Source: Synanceia verrucosa (taxonomy: Eukaryota > Chordata > Actinopteri > Perciformes > Synanceiidae). Taken from it: DNA of 64,000 nt. Position numbers and translations under genes: made by a program. Within the stretch, counting starts at the first letter, position 1; the number at the start of each line of letters is the position of its first letter. A model generated the notes under the pieces. That model saw only the letters and a list, made by a program, of their open reading frames with translations. It was not told where the DNA came from and made no database searches. Positions 10,726 to 23,439 of this stretch are shown piece after piece. The stretch is taken from NCBI GenBank assembly GCA_029721515.1, contig CM056555.1, positions 2,260,001 to 2,324,000 of the forward strand, given 5' to 3'.

Positions 10726-13700
10726 TCACCTCCCCACTGGCGGTGCAGGAGGAGCTCCTCTCATGGTGCCTGAGGGCAGAAACAGACTTCAGGTCAGATC
10801 TCTCACCTCAAAAACCCACACTGGAGTGGAAATTATCTGCTCTGGAACACCCGAAATTCAACATGACGAGGGGAAACGCTGGGAATACTGATGTTTACAC
10901 ATCTGACCTCATTACTGTCATCGCCATCAAAATACAACAATAACTATTTTGCACTAATTTATGCAGCAAACTTTCACTGTTTCATTTTTTGTCTATTTTT
11001 ATATAAATAATAATAATACATTTATCTAAAAATTGAATTGAATTGAATTTGACATTTAAAAAATACATATTTTTTTTCCTCACTATTACTTGTTTTACGC
11101 TGCTGAAACAACTGAATTTGCTCCTACTGGTGATCAATAAAAAACTATTGTATTCTAAATAAGGTAAGTTTCGTACCCTTGCTGTTTTTGCTGGGGTAAA
11201 CCTTGTTGAAATGCCTGTACTCCTCCGGAGGTGGAAGGTCTTCAATAGGGTGGAAGTTGAACTTGGATTCAAAATCATCTGAAAACACAAAAAACAAAGA
11301 TTAAAAAAAAAAACAAGTGTAAACATCAAGTTTATTAGACCCTCCAGAATAACTTGATCTAAATACATCAGCCTCGAATAAATTTATGACACATTTAGTT
11401 CAGTCTTTGGCTACAGGATCATTTTTCATCAAGTAATTCATTTGTACTGTGTAGTTCAATCGTGTACTGCTCCACATTTTACAAGATACATACAGTATTT
11501 CCTTATAAATCACACACATACAGAGCACATAGTGTCAGGTGTTTACCACCGCTGCCTTACATTAACAGTATTACTGATTACCTAATTGTTATTTTTTATA
11601 TTTCTGTAGTGGTTAATCCACCAGTGCGTACAAGCTCTTTAATCAAAATGATATCTTTGATGCTTAAATATATTGTTATCCAGTTTTACAAACATTTTCA
11701 CTGAGATGTTAAATCTCCTGTCATTCCTGAACAGAAAAAAATGTGTTTTAGTGGTTGTTTGTTATTCTGGATTCATTTCTGAATCCCAGTTACTTTTCAA
11801 ACATTATTTAAACGTCACTTCCTGTTTGCTGAACATCACTACTTAATGAGATGAATTACTGGAGAAATCACCGCTGGGTGACCATGTCTGTGTATATATA
11901 GATTATTATTATTATTAGATTATTGCCACCAGAGTAGGATCTGACTCTTTATATCACGGGCTTCATACTGTGGCGGTCCTGTATTAACGTGTTTTCTGAC
12001 GGACTACATGAAGCTCAGACTGTCGTCGAGGAACCGTCTCTTCCTTCCTGTCCTCTTCCAGTACAACAGGAAACAAAAAGTCTCGTTTGCATGGAAACTT
12101 TGACTGTCTGTGTCCATTAATCACCGTCAGCTCCATCACATCAAGCTCAGAAACAAACCCTCATGTTAATGATGAAACATTTTATTTCATGCAGCACTTA
12201 ACCAGTTTTACCTGGACTCTTTCTTCCTCACTGAGTTCACTACTCTCCATCAGTTTGAACAGGAGTGAGGAATTTAAACTGAATTCACCTTTTTACACCC
12301 AAATTTGATCCAGAATACTGGAATTAATCCAGAATAACAAACAACCACTAAAACACATTTTTCTGTCCAGGAATAACTGAAGAGTTTAACATCTCAACCA
12401 AAAAAGAATAATGATGTGATTTAATGTTTTTTTCAGATTTTTTTTGTACAGTAAATGTGGAAAAAAGATCTTGCACATACTGGTGGATCAATCATTAACC
12501 ATTACAGAACCATTAAAAATATTTTGGTGATCAGTAATACTGTAAATTTAGAGCAGCGATGGTAAACACTGACACTGGGTGGTGGACAAGAAATCTGTTA
12601 AACTCTGTATATACTTAATATTTCAGCTCAACCAATGTGTTTAAAATTTGTGGTACTTTTGGATGAAAACATGAATAATATATTAAAATCAGTTTATACT
12701 CTCATATTTGTTTTGTAAGCCTGAGAAAGTCAAAGGAAGGTGAATGCAGGTGAAAAGATGAACGTGGAGGAGGAACATGATGTAATGTAAAACTCACCTA
12801 TGATGGACTTTGAGGAGGAGATGGAGGAGTGGCCGTTCCGGATGGGCGGGGGCGGTGGAGGAGGTCCAGCTGGGGTTCGGGAGGAGGAGGAGGACATGGA
12901 GGAGGAAGAGGAGGGAGGTGGAGGTGGTTTGCCCACTCGGCTGTGGGACTCAGAGAGTGCTGAGCTGTGGATGCGGTACGGCGGCGGAGGCGGAGGGGCG
13001 TCCCGACCGCCGTTACGAGACCCAGATGGCGGCACCTGGGGAGCTGAGTGGACAAACAAGTAAAGACATGACGTCATCCAGTGGGGCGGATTGGACCCTC
13101 TGGTGGGCCGGTTCTGGCCCTCGAGCCTTACGTTGTTACACTTCAGTTTTAACGTCACATCATGTTTACAAACTTCCAGCAGTCTGATGACAGACACAGT
13201 TCTTCTGGTGGTGCATTCACGGAGCCTCAGACATCTGAGAAGTGAAAATCACCTTATTTTCACATCAACAGCTAAAAAAAAATAAAAACTGACCTTAATT
13301 ATTCTTGTTTTTTTTTCCACCTGTGTTTGATCCTCTACAAAAACAGCTTTCATTCAATCTGCCACTCTGGATGTGTCCTTGAATGCACCACAAAAGGAAG
13401 TTCTGTCAACAGTCCCTGCTGCTTTACTGAAATACTTTTAATGACATATCTTTAACAATAAATATTTCCCACTAAATATTAACTGTGATGGCTCGCTTTG
13501 GAAAAGGATCAATAATTATCTAATAATATCTATAAATCTAGAATAACTTTAGAATAATGGATTAACAATTGAAATCAACTATCATTTACTCTGTTTACTA
13601 ATTTTCTAAAAAATAAAAAATAAAAAATAAAAATATGGCTGCTCTGTCCAGTCTGAGACCCAAAGATATTTAATTTAAATTAATTTAAAACCAACAAACA

Positions 13701-16700
13701 CATTACAAAGGACTGAAACACCTGAATTAATGGATTATTAATTAACTGACTACTTCCCTGAACATGTAGAGAACCACCTGGAACAGGGACACAATATATA
13801 TCAGGCCTGATAAATTAAATATTATAATCTGATTATATACAAAGCCAAATTACAGCATCTGCACACACAGTATGCGGTGGTGTGCATCTATAAAGCTGGT
13901 TTGTGTTGATAAACACAGAGAAGATCAAGTGCAGCACGCTCACATGGATGTTTTTAACATTTAGATTTTTTTTTGACTATTTCTCTCCTCAGGTATGCAC
14001 AATAAAAAAAATAGTTATGAACTTCTTTTTGATCTTGTTATCTAATCGGCCATGAGAGACAGGTAATTATTAATGAAAAATATTGAAAGTGTGCATCCAT
14101 ATCCCGCAATAGTCCTTTAAATGCTGCAGTGACATCTAAAAATGTCAAACTGTTCATATAATTCAATTTCACAACACAGTAAAAAAAAAAAAATCACTTA
14201 GCAGTAAAGAAAAGAAAAACCTTCATGACCAGTTTCTATGAGGCAGTGAGCCTGACTTTTATGTTTATATACAGTCACCGTACAACACTGGCAACACACT
14301 ACTGCATGACTTCCAGGTATCAGAAAACAAAAGAGCAGAATGGTGACAGAAGACAGACGACGTGCCTTCGTTTTAAAAAGCAGCAGACGGAGTGGAAGTG
14401 AAGAGGAATGCTGGAATATTCCACCAGGCTTCAGGAATGCAGAGAAACCAGGAGGCCTCGTGGCGAATCGCTCCACTGCCGTCCAATCACAACACAGAGC
14501 TGCTGCTAACAAGTGTCTTCCTGTTTTCACTGCGTTCACTCTCAATTCAAATTATCAATATATATATTTTCCAGTGAGCCATAAACGTGCCCTGAAGCAT
14601 CACCTGAAACTAGACTATCTGTTAACTTCTGCAAAACAAAAGGGATTAAATCAATGAAAATTCACCTTAAAATATTTCCTTATAAATCAACACACATCTA
14701 GACGTTAACAAATGTATTTTTCCACCACCGTGTCAGGTGTTTACCACTGCTGCCCTAAATTAACTGCACTGCTGATTACCAAAATATTTTTAATGTTTCT
14801 GTGATGGTTTATCCACCAGTGTGTGCAAGCTCTTTAACCATTAATTTAAATCATTCATCTTTAATGATAACATGATTATTGTTGTATATAAATCAGTGAA
14901 TTCCAGTGTTCTGCATCAAATTTGGCTCTAAAAAGGTGAATTTCCTCACTCCTGTTCAAAATGGTGAAGAGTAGTGAACTCAGTGAGGAAGTAAGAGTCC
15001 AGTTAAAGTGAAGGACATGATGCTGGAGGCTCTTTGAGACAAACAGGACAGGTGGATTAAGACATTTTGGCATCTAATATGCGTCATAATCCACAGAGCA
15101 TCTCCCTAATCAAACCATTCACTCATGGTTGTTGAAATAACTTCCTTAACAGAAGCACAAACACACTGCTGGCCAGTTTGCTGCTTTAAAGGAAAAGAAG
15201 CTCAGAGATAACGAGTCGAAACTTGCTTTGGCCTCTGAAAGAACATTCCTCCAGCTGACATGATGTCTTCATCACATAGGAACACTTCACACACTCTCCT
15301 CCACCCACCTGACCAAGTTAAACTACAGTAATTGGCCAGCTTCCTGGAAATACACCAGTATCTAATATTACACTGCTCTTCATCACCTCGGACATTTTCT
15401 CTCCATACTTTGTGTGTTTTTCATTGTTGTTAATCTGTACAAACTATTCCTGTCTGTCCATCCTCCTCTGTTGCGCTTCCTATCTATTTTTCCCTGTCAA
15501 AGTTTTTTGAGGAGTTTATTAGTTGATGTGAGGGTTGTTAGTGAAGATCGGAGGGTGTCATATCCTGTAAAGATTATTAAACCCTCTGAGGACAATTTGT
15601 GATATTGGGCTGTACAAATAAAACTGACTTAAAAACACAGAAAGGACCCAGAAAGGTGGCACACCACTGGATGTGCTGCAGCAGAACTTTGTTTCTAAAT
15701 AACCTTTAAATGAGCCTTTTAAAGCTAAACACCTGTAACAGCTGTGGCTACTGACAGGTGTGTTTACAGTGCAGGTGTTTGTACCTGTCCTGCGTCCAGG
15801 TGGCTCTCTGGCGGGTGGTGGTGGTCTGCCGGCCAGCTGGGAGGATGGAGACGATGAGGGTGGAGGTGGAGGAGCGTGGCTGCGTCCTTGGCTGCCGCCT
15901 CCTGCCGTGTTTTTTTTGTGCAGGGAGTTGTGCCTCTGCGGCAGCTCCGGAGCGCCAACGCCACCATCTATGTGGGACGGCCCGTTGGAGACGCCACCTG
16001 ATGTGTGCGGCCTGTATGGCGGAGGAGGTGGAGGGGCGGAGGAGCCTCCTGTTGGCGGTCTGCTGGAAGAAGGAGGCGGCTTCACGGAGCTGGGAGGGGT
16101 GTGGCCTCGGCTGGGCGTCGGTGGGAGGGGCTTCTCTCTGCTGTGAGAGGAGGAGGAGGAAGAGGAGGCAGGTGGAGCATGAGCTTTCTGACTGGGGGTG
16201 GGCGGAGCATTGCCGCGGCCTCCTCTGTTGAAGGGTGGAGGAGGAGGTGGGGCGGAGGTGCTGTGCTTCATCCCGCTGGAAGAGCTGCTGGAGAGGGGGC
16301 GGGACAGGTCAGGAAGCGAGGGCCGCTGGGAGCGTTGGTGCTCAGGTGGAGAGGGCTTGTTGGCTGGGGAGGGAGAGGGGGAGCGACCGGCGGGGGGCCG
16401 AGGGGCCGAGGGCCGGGAACCTGGGGGCCGCAGGGCGGATCGACCCACCGAGCCTCCAGATGAACCATCTGGGTGGAGGACAAGGAATCATGAGACGATT
16501 AGCAGATTATTTTATTGATTAATCACTATCAACAGTGTCTGGTTAATTTAATTAGAGTTAATTTAACTCTTTAATCTAAATAATACCTCCAAAGCTACAT
16601 TAAAATTTAGTGCTGTTATCCAGGAATTATCAAATTTACCAGTTTACAAAAAAAAACATAACATATCAGAGCATTATCTTTGATTGAGATGCTAAACTCC

Positions 16701-19700
16701 AGTTATTGACTTCCACTCCTGAACAGAATTTTCATTTCAAAATGGTGAAAGGCTGAACAAACCAGATTTCTAAAACATTAGTGTCTCGTTTTTACGACAG
16801 GTGGTCTAATAAATCTGTTTGCACACTTTTTCTGCTTACTTGCACAATTTTAGTATAATTTATAGATATTTAAACTACCTATCTACATAAAGAAATTACA
16901 ATTTCCTAAAGATTTGTCATTTTGTCCGACTAAAGGCAAAAAAAACAAAGAGTGTCTTGTGACAGTCACATAGGACCGAGAAAAGCTGCAAAACTTAACA
17001 TTTACGAAGCTGAAACAGGAACATTTGAGGCATTTTATTTTGAAAACTCAATGATCACAGATATCTGTAAATCTGTAAGCTAAACTAAAATGATTAATTG
17101 ACTGATAAAGAAATTTTGAGGGCTATAACAACTAGTCTAAGTGCAATTTTACATCACAGTATCAATGAATATTTTGAATTAATACTCCTTTTTTAATAAA
17201 ACCAGTCAATTAATAGAATAAACAGACAGGAATGTTTTTGATTTTGACTCAAATTAAATACCTGATAAATAAAGTACTTCTGTATTTTACTGCATTGCTT
17301 AAACTTCATATTTCCATAAAACAGTCCTGATCATAAAACACCTCATGACCATCTAATACACCGTTAATATTAAAACTCTTACGGTGGAATCAATATTTAA
17401 TGTTTTACATCCAGCTGCAGTGAAGAGGTCAAAGGTCACAGTCACTTTGCCTAACAGTTAATATTTGATATGTCCATAATAAGTGAGTTCATTCATAATT
17501 CACATCCCTCACGCCTCACTGCTTTCAGCTCCGACCACAGATACATCTGAACCATCAGAGAAGGGCTGAAAATACGCATCGACTCAAACATGGAGGACCT
17601 TCCTTTAAGACAAGTGTGAAATATTTATTTCTATAACCACAAAAAGAGAACTAGAAGTAAAAGGTGAGCGGCTCAGTGCTGACTGATATTATATCACTGA
17701 TACTACGACCTCAGAGGTGGACTTTGACTTCAGCTCACCTCTCTGGTTTATTTATTTACACAAATGATAAGGACACTTTTATAGCCTGTAAAAAATAAAA
17801 GCCAATCACTGTCAAATAATAATACTAACAATAAAACAGAACAGCAAAAAAAAAAAAGAATGGTTTTACCTCCAACTGGCCGTAATTTTGGCACACCTCC
17901 TTGGAAAAGGCCTCCCATTCCCATTGGCCCGCCGCCTCCAAAACCTCCACCTCCGCCACCTCCGCCACCACCTCCACCACCTCCGGATTCTGGTTTAAAA
18001 ATGAGACCCAGGTTAATATAAACACATACGAAAGCAGATGGAAAATGCATTTAAATATTCAAAACTTTAGGAGTTGGTTGACATTGTGGGCGTGCCACAG
18101 GGCACTCCATTTATCTGTATAAGTATCTATTTATCTGTCCATCTATTTCCCTATTATTCACTATCATTATTATCATTAACATTAAGATAGTTCCTCCTCT
18201 CCATGCAAATATTCCTCTTTCCTCTTTATGGAATAAAAGACCACAGCTTCTTCCAGAGTATCTCCATATTCAACAATTTCCAATTTCCAATCTTTTCACT
18301 AGATCCACTGCAACTTACATTACAATATAATGTGTCTTATATATAACTTCATCTTAACAAAAAAACATAAAACAATAAAAAAATCTGCAGACATTTAAAC
18401 CGATGATAATCACCTATTTTAGGTTACCAATATGACCAATGTGACGCTCTACTGACGTAATTCTGAATGTGGTTGACCTGTTGATCTGTTTAATTTTCAT
18501 TTTTCTTATTTTGTTGATCTGTTTTATTTATTATGTTTTTTTTATGTTTGCCAACTGAACTGTAAATACTACCTTTTTCAAGAATGTTTTTTTTAATATT
18601 ATAAAACATATAATAATAAAAAAGTATAATAGCAATAATAAAAAAATAACAACAACATAAATTAACTGCTTGGGCCTAAAACGTTCATTCACTACACTAT
18701 AAATCAGTAAATACATATATGAGAAATACAACAAAAGGCTAAGTTAGGTTCAAAATAACTCACAACAAGACGCACAAATTAAAAAGTTTCATTCATAGAT
18801 AAAATAAATAGAAAATACATTAAAAACAAAAATATGTGAATTTTTTTGTTACAAAATAATTTGATCTCAGGATTAATAACTAGTTTTTTTTCCCAGTTTT
18901 CTGAGGACCATGAAACATGGTGGAAAGTTCCAGAAGAAGCTTTCTCTGTGTGGCTTTACAATAGATAGATACTTTATTAATCCCTTACTTTATTAATTAA
19001 GGGAGATATATGAATTAAGGGAAATTCAAGCAGCATACAGAAAAAAGAGCCACTGGACCACTATGCAGGTGAAAAAAGTCAACAGTGAGTGTTATTAGAT
19101 TAAAGGGGGACTCACTCTCTAGGATGGGACCGCTCCGGTCGTTCACCACAGTGACCTTCTTTAGTTTGGTTCCTTTGCAGATGTCCGACAGTAGCGCTCC
19201 TCTGCCTTTAGCCTCCGAGGTGTTCAGTTTGGGAGGAGTCGTGTTCGCCTGAGGAGGAAGTTCACAGATACTGTTTTCACATTTAAAATATTTTAAATGG
19301 AAATAAATCAGACATAATTCTTTGTGATACTCCAGAGTCCGTCCCAGTAATTCATAAAAACATCTTTGCTCCTCGTCTACAGATATCAAACCTTTACTCC
19401 GAATTTGTTCAACATACTAATGAGGCTTTTGCATGACTTTTGACATTCAATAAACACTTTCTGGCATACTGTTCTGTGATATTGTTCATAATTTTCTGAC
19501 ATGATATGTTTTTTTTTAATTATTATTCCCCCCCACAAATTATGATGTCATTCAACATACTATGATGTGGCCTTTTTAAAACTTTTTTTCTTTTAACTTA
19601 TACTATTACATTATTCAGCAAACTATAATAAGGTTTTTATAGTTTTTTTCCACAATTACTTTTTTCTTACATTTCTTACATATTTTCAACATTTTTAACA

Positions 19701-20353
19701 TGCTATAACATGGCTTTTATTCATCATATTTTACTCTGAATTCATCTAACATACTATAATAAGGTGTTTTTTCATCATTTTTCAACATACTAGCATTTGG
19801 CTTTATTTCAGCTTCTGTTCAATATATATTTTCTATGGTTTTATTCAACATATATTATAACATTTCTAACAAGCTATAATATGGCTTTGATTCAACTCTT
19901 TTCAACTAATTAAGAGCTCGTCCCTGAACCCCAGGGTCATAGGTTTGATCCCCGGCTCCTATTGTCTCAGATAAGATAAAACTTTATTAATCCTTAAGGA
20001 AATTCTTGCGTAAGAGATGCCATACACAGATGGAAATAAAGAGATTCAAAGACATAATACAGTACAAAACAAAACAATATATAAACACTATAAGAACATT
20101 ATAAGGTGCTGAGTAAGAATATCACTGTGTCCTTGAGTAAGACTGAACTGCCAAAATTCACTATGTACCTGTAGATTTTTTGAAAAAAATAACACCTTCA
20201 AGATAAAAGCGATGCTCAGGTGTATCGATGATGGTGTCCACTGGGTCTGGTCTAATCTCAACTCGTGTCGAGTTCAGTCCGCTGTCTTACCTGGCTGAAG
20301 GTGGGGGGAGGAGGGGGTCCTGGTGGAGGCGGGGGTGGAGGAGGGATGGGCAT
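10726..20353 (-). CDS. wipf2: WAS/WASL-interacting protein family member 2 (WIRE/WICH)
   Basis: Seven coding exons: 20291-20353, 19116-19248, 17870-17989, 15785-16468, 12798-13043, 11177-11278 and 10726-10769. All phases agree, giving 463 aa (human 440). The protein opens with MPIPPPPPPPPG, then the actin-binding WH2 motif GRGALLSDICKGTKLKKV at residues 36-53, a poly-Gly stretch with GGLFQGGVPKLRPVG, a large Pro/Ser-rich region (RPSLPDLSRP, GMKHSTSAPPPPPPF, REKPLPPTP, APELPQRHNSLH), and the WASP/N-WASP-binding segment DDFESKFNFHPIEDLPPPEEY from 416. A 44-base last exon encodes TMRGAPPAPPVGR. These landmarks match WIPF2 rather than WIPF1 or WIPF3. Known role: it binds N-WASP and actin and promotes actin remodelling in the cytoplasm. 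The fish copy has extra Ser and Gly runs. Whether it is the a or b teleost duplicate cannot be told here. Confidence 0.94.
10975..11160 (+). repeat. LINE-tail-like repeat copy at a wipf2 exon border
   Basis: Shows TTACTTGTTTTACGCTGCTG, TGAATTTGCTCCTACTGGTG and ATCAATAAAAAACTATTG. It ends within about 20 bases of wipf2 exon 6 (11177-11278), on the donor side of that exon. Confidence 0.5.
11485..11790 (+). repeat. ~400 bp dispersed repeat, copy 2
   Basis: Shares TGTCAGGTGTTTACCACC, TTAACAGTATTACTGATTAC, CCTGTCATTCCTGAACAG and TGTGTTTTAGTGGTTGTTTG with the other copies. It lies in wipf2 intron 5, facing copy 3 about 400 bases away in inverted orientation. Confidence 0.65.
12165..12615 (-). repeat. 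~400 bp dispersed repeat, copy 3
   Basis: A nearly full-length inverted copy in wipf2 intron 5, running from CTTTCTTCCTCACTGAGTTC through AACAAACAACCACTAAAACAC to GACACTGGGTGGTGGA. Together with copy 2 it could form a hairpin in the pre-mRNA. Confidence 0.65.
13044..15784 (-). other. wipf2 intron 4
   Basis: No exon is visible. The intron contains an AAAAAT-type microsatellite at 13605-13636 and a ~400 bp family copy at 14665-15065. The 115-residue and 105-residue frames near 14198-14657 lie on opposite strands of the same DNA and show no recognisable domain. Confidence 0.45.
14665..15065 (+). repeat. ~400 bp dispersed repeat, copy 4
   Basis: Starts near TTTCCTTATAAATCAACACAC and ends in GATGCTGGAGGCTCTTTGAG. 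An internal segment (the CATTCCTGAACAG part) is missing, so the two halves of the consensus abut. Confidence 0.65.
16469..17869 (-). other. wipf2 intron 3
   Basis: No exon is visible. It contains one partial ~400 bp family copy (16612-16765); otherwise the sequence is unremarkable and AT-rich. Confidence 0.4.
16612..16765 (+). repeat. ~400 bp dispersed repeat, copy 5 (partial)
   Basis: Only the central part remains (GTTATCCAGGAATTATC, GATTGAGATGCTAAACTCC, TCCTGAACAGAATTT), in wipf2 intron 3. Confidence 0.5.
17990..19115 (-). other. wipf2 intron 2
   Basis: The intron is AT-rich with no exon. A short LINE-tail-like fragment (TACTTTATTAATCCC with AGGGAAATTCAAG) sits at 18961-19035, close to exon 2. 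Confidence 0.4.
19400..19905. repeat. Degenerate tandem array, CATACTATAATATGGCTTTT type
   Basis: Phrases such as CAACATACTAATGAGGCTTTT, CAACATACTATGATGTGGCC, AACATGCTATAACATGGCTTTT, AACATACTATAATAAGGTG and CAAGCTATAATATGGCTTTG recur every ~40-80 bases, separated by T-rich spacers. This is a decayed satellite in the wipf2 intron next to exon 2. Confidence 0.6.
19910..20110. repeat. Possible SINE fragment and LINE-tail-like remnant
   Basis: GGTTTGATCCCCGGCTCC near 19951 resembles a tRNA-type B box. It is followed by ATAAAACTTTATTAATCCTTAAGGAAATTC, a common teleost retroelement phrase. Too short to classify. Confidence 0.3.
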
Positions 20354-21684
20354 CCTGTCCCTGTGTTGGCACCTCTCTGTGTGGGGGGGTGGGGGGTAAA
20401 GACCGGTGACTTCACCGTCTCAGCTGGGACACCAACTCCTGCAACAACAACACAGGCTCAGAAACGTCTCCAGTGAATTAATAAATGTACTGTCCTGCAT
20501 GTTTCAGAGAACTTTCAACACAAAAAGTCTTATTCTAGTCTAATCTTATTTTAGGGGCATTTAAGCCCTTTTCTCTGCAGAGTATGATGTCAAATACACA
20601 CTCAAGTTCTGCTACCAAGTCATTCAGAAAACTACACTAGGGTTGAGCCAACATTTAATTGTCTTGCTTTTTTGGTGCCTCTTCATAGTCAGCTGTGCCA
20701 GTAATTAAATAACCACCTGTGCAATTGTAGCTGGACATCCACAGCTGTAGGATGGATATATGAAAAGAGGAAGCTACCACACAGCAGTCAATGAGGTTGA
20801 GCCTGCAGGCTTACAGTACAAAAAAGGCAAAAAATACAGGCAATAAGTGTGTGACAGCAGTGCAAAAAACACAACTCCAGCTGCTCGGCCACTGAGCAAA
20901 TACAGGACAAAGAACCCTCAACCCTGAAACTGGTGCATTTCCATCCACCTGCTTTAATGTCCATTTTCAGTTTGTGCATTAAAAAAACTCTGAGTGGAAA
21001 TGTTTTGTTTTTAAATAATCCTCAAAATATTATTTTTAAAGCTGAGGTGGAAAAGTTTTGATATTATTGATTGTATTTATAAAAGCAAGAGAGCAACAGA
21101 AACAGCCTAAAGAAGAGACCAAACAGTCTTTTGTTTGTTTGTCTGTCTTTGTCACCGAGTACACACCAACATATTCTGAAAACAAACACAAATACCTCCA
21201 CGCAAAATAAGAAAACAGCACACTTCATCATCTGGTAAGCTTCTCTAAAGTAAAGTTGAGAGTGGTCTCTATTCACCAGCAAATTAATGCCTTTGAATTT
21301 AGACAGTCAAAGCTTGTTGTTGTTTTTTTTCCCCCCACAGTCTGTTATAGCGACCCACTTCATCACTGCCTCCAGTAACCAGGACTGAAGCGACGCGAGC
21401 CATTGCATTATCAAGGCAGAATGAAAGTGTTTTATTGTACACAGCACAATATTAAAGTGCTTTCTGTGGTAACAGACACTAAACAACAGTCTATTCCTCT
21501 GGCGGTTGGTCAGGATGAATAAAACACTCAGACACAAATAAGACAATCCTCTGTCTGTGATGGCGAACACATAAAGTGAATATATAGTGTTATAACGTGA
21601 TTATTACTCATTTACAAAACATGATGATTTATGACGCTCTGGGCAAATAAAATCACTGTCCTCTACATGTAGGTTTACTCACAT

Positions 21685-22095
21685 GACTGTCACTTTAAAG
21701 GGACAGTTCAGGTGTTTTTAGGTGGGGATGCGTAAAGGTATTGATCCACAGTCAGTGTATTACTACAGCAGATGGAGTTTGGAGTAGCAGCACTGCAGCA
21801 AAGCAAAGCACTGCTGTGGGCGGACAACCTACAAAAATCAATAGCACTTTAAGTGAACGCTATATTTAGAATATTTTCACCACTTTACCTTTGACTGAAC
21901 GGACTGTGGGCAACAGCTTCAGTTCTCCTTCAGAAACATGGAGTGTATAGCTATAGATATTCTCTAAATATAAAGCAGACTTGAAACTGTTACTGAATTT
22001 TTTTTAAAAAGGTGTAAATGCATTGCTTTGTTCCTTGCTGATACTCAATCTACTGTAGATAATACACTGCCTATGGATACGTAACATCCAAACTA
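21685..22095. repeat. Relative of the foldback-type repeat
   Basis: Shares, inverted, the core GGTAAAGTGGTGAAAATATT then CTAAATATA..CGT.CACTTAAA with 9715-9765, and also the CTATGGAT...CATCCAAACTAA end. It is headed by CACTTTAAAGGGACAGTTCA, a phrase common in teleost interspersed repeats. Confidence 0.45.
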
Positions 22096-22364
22096 AGTTT
22101 TTATAGAGGAAACAAGATGAGAGAATAGGAGTGTTTCAACTGTCAGGATGGAGAGAAAGTAGAGGTGCTTTAAACTGTTCGTAGCCTCACAACTATTGGA
22201 TGGATTACTTTAAAATTTGGTGCAGAAATCCATAAAACTCAGAGGTTGAATCTTTTGTCCTGGGTATTAAATCAAATGTGTTTAATGTCATTGTATAACA
22301 ATAATACAACAATAAGCTGCACAGGTGTGGGAGGGGTTGGTGCTATTCAGAAAGACTGATATAG

Positions 22365-22565
22365 GGGTGTAAGGGTACACAAGAATTACGGTCGGGTATG
22401 TCCCTCGGTTTTAAAGTGACGGCTCGGTTCATTTACATATGTCATTTATTGGTTATTGCTTTATTTATTAGTAGGGGTGTGACGATACACTCAGGCCACG
22501 AGATGAAACAATACATGATACTGGGTTAAGGAGAACAAGATGAGATTTAGACATTACTTTAAAGA
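22365..22565. mobile_element. hAT-like element remnant
   Basis: GGGGTGTAAGGGTACACAAG followed by ACGGTCGGGTATGTCCCTCGG and, further on, GGGGTGTGACGATACACTCAGG resembles the ends of common fish hAT-derived repeats that begin (A)GGGGTGTAACGGTACAC. No transposase frame is present. Confidence 0.4.
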
Positions 22566-23439
22566 AAACTAAAATGACAAAATATATGACAGAACAATCA
22601 TTTAACGCTCTTCTCTTTTATTAAACAGTTTATTTAACTCTACCTGTTAAATAATTCATTAAAAAATACATTAAATCACTTTTCTGTCAAAATGAGTGTT
22701 GTAGTATCAGCACTATGAGGTGAGATGAGTCTGAGCTGAATGGAGTGATGCTTCAGGTCATAATGTAGAAGATTCCCATAAAATCAAGGGTTTCTCTCAG
22801 CACACCTGTGCCTTCGGTGTGAAACCAGCTGAACTTTACACAAGTGCTGCAGTTGCTTTCCTTGTGCTTTCCTTCTCCTTCCTCTTGTCAGTTTCTCTTA
22901 CTGTCACCCACAGGTCACCAATAGAGGCTTGGATAGCTCAAAGTCTGATTCTGGTTTCTTTCTGCCCTGTGCATCTTTTCACTCAAACGAGAAATATTGT
23001 CACGATTTGGGCTAATCTAACCTAACCTATTTATTAGCCATCCTGTCCACCGGCGACCGACCACATGGAAGAAACACTGAGCTGCTTCCGACAGCTTTCA
23101 ACAGACAGAAGCAACAACCACATCCACTGAGGTTTCTTCAATGTTCAGTCTTTTACAAAGAATTTTTTGAGAGAGTTTTTTTTTTCCCTACTTTTTGTTG
23201 CATCCTGTACAGACTGTAAAGCCCCACTGTGATTTGTGATATGGGGATATGTAAATCAAACTGTCTGGAGTGTGATCAGAGGAAACATTTGGAAAACAAA
23301 ACAAAGCTGTAAACTTGCTGGGACAGGTTGGGGGGACTGAGTAGCTGTCAACAAGACAAGACAGGCAAAAATATTTAGTTTCCTTTCAGACCAGTGGAAT
23401 GAAAACATCCAACATGTACCATGTTTAGGTGCAAAAATT

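Noticed and set aside
13041..13050. Alternative acceptor CTCCCCAG for wipf2 exon 5
   Set aside because: Using it shifts phase and creates an early stop; the acceptor eight bases upstream (CACTCAG) keeps the frame and the family sequence.
12730..13197. 155-codon minus frame and its plus-strand counterparts
   Set aside because: The part between 12798 and 13043 is wipf2 exon 5; the extensions run into introns, and the other-strand frames are shadows of a low-complexity exon.
15558..16448. 296-codon minus-strand frame starting with an internal Met
   Set aside because: It is wipf2 exon 4 read through its donor (exon end 15785) into the intron; the real exon begins at 16468.
15758..16522. Several plus-strand frames of 95-157 codons rich in Gly, Arg and Trp
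   Set aside because: They are the complement of the proline-rich wipf2 exon; Pro codons read backwards give Gly/Arg/Trp-rich shadows.
19400..19905. CRISPR-like array of repeats and spacers
   Set aside because: The repeats are degenerate, spacing is irregular, and the setting is a vertebrate intron; it is a decayed satellite.
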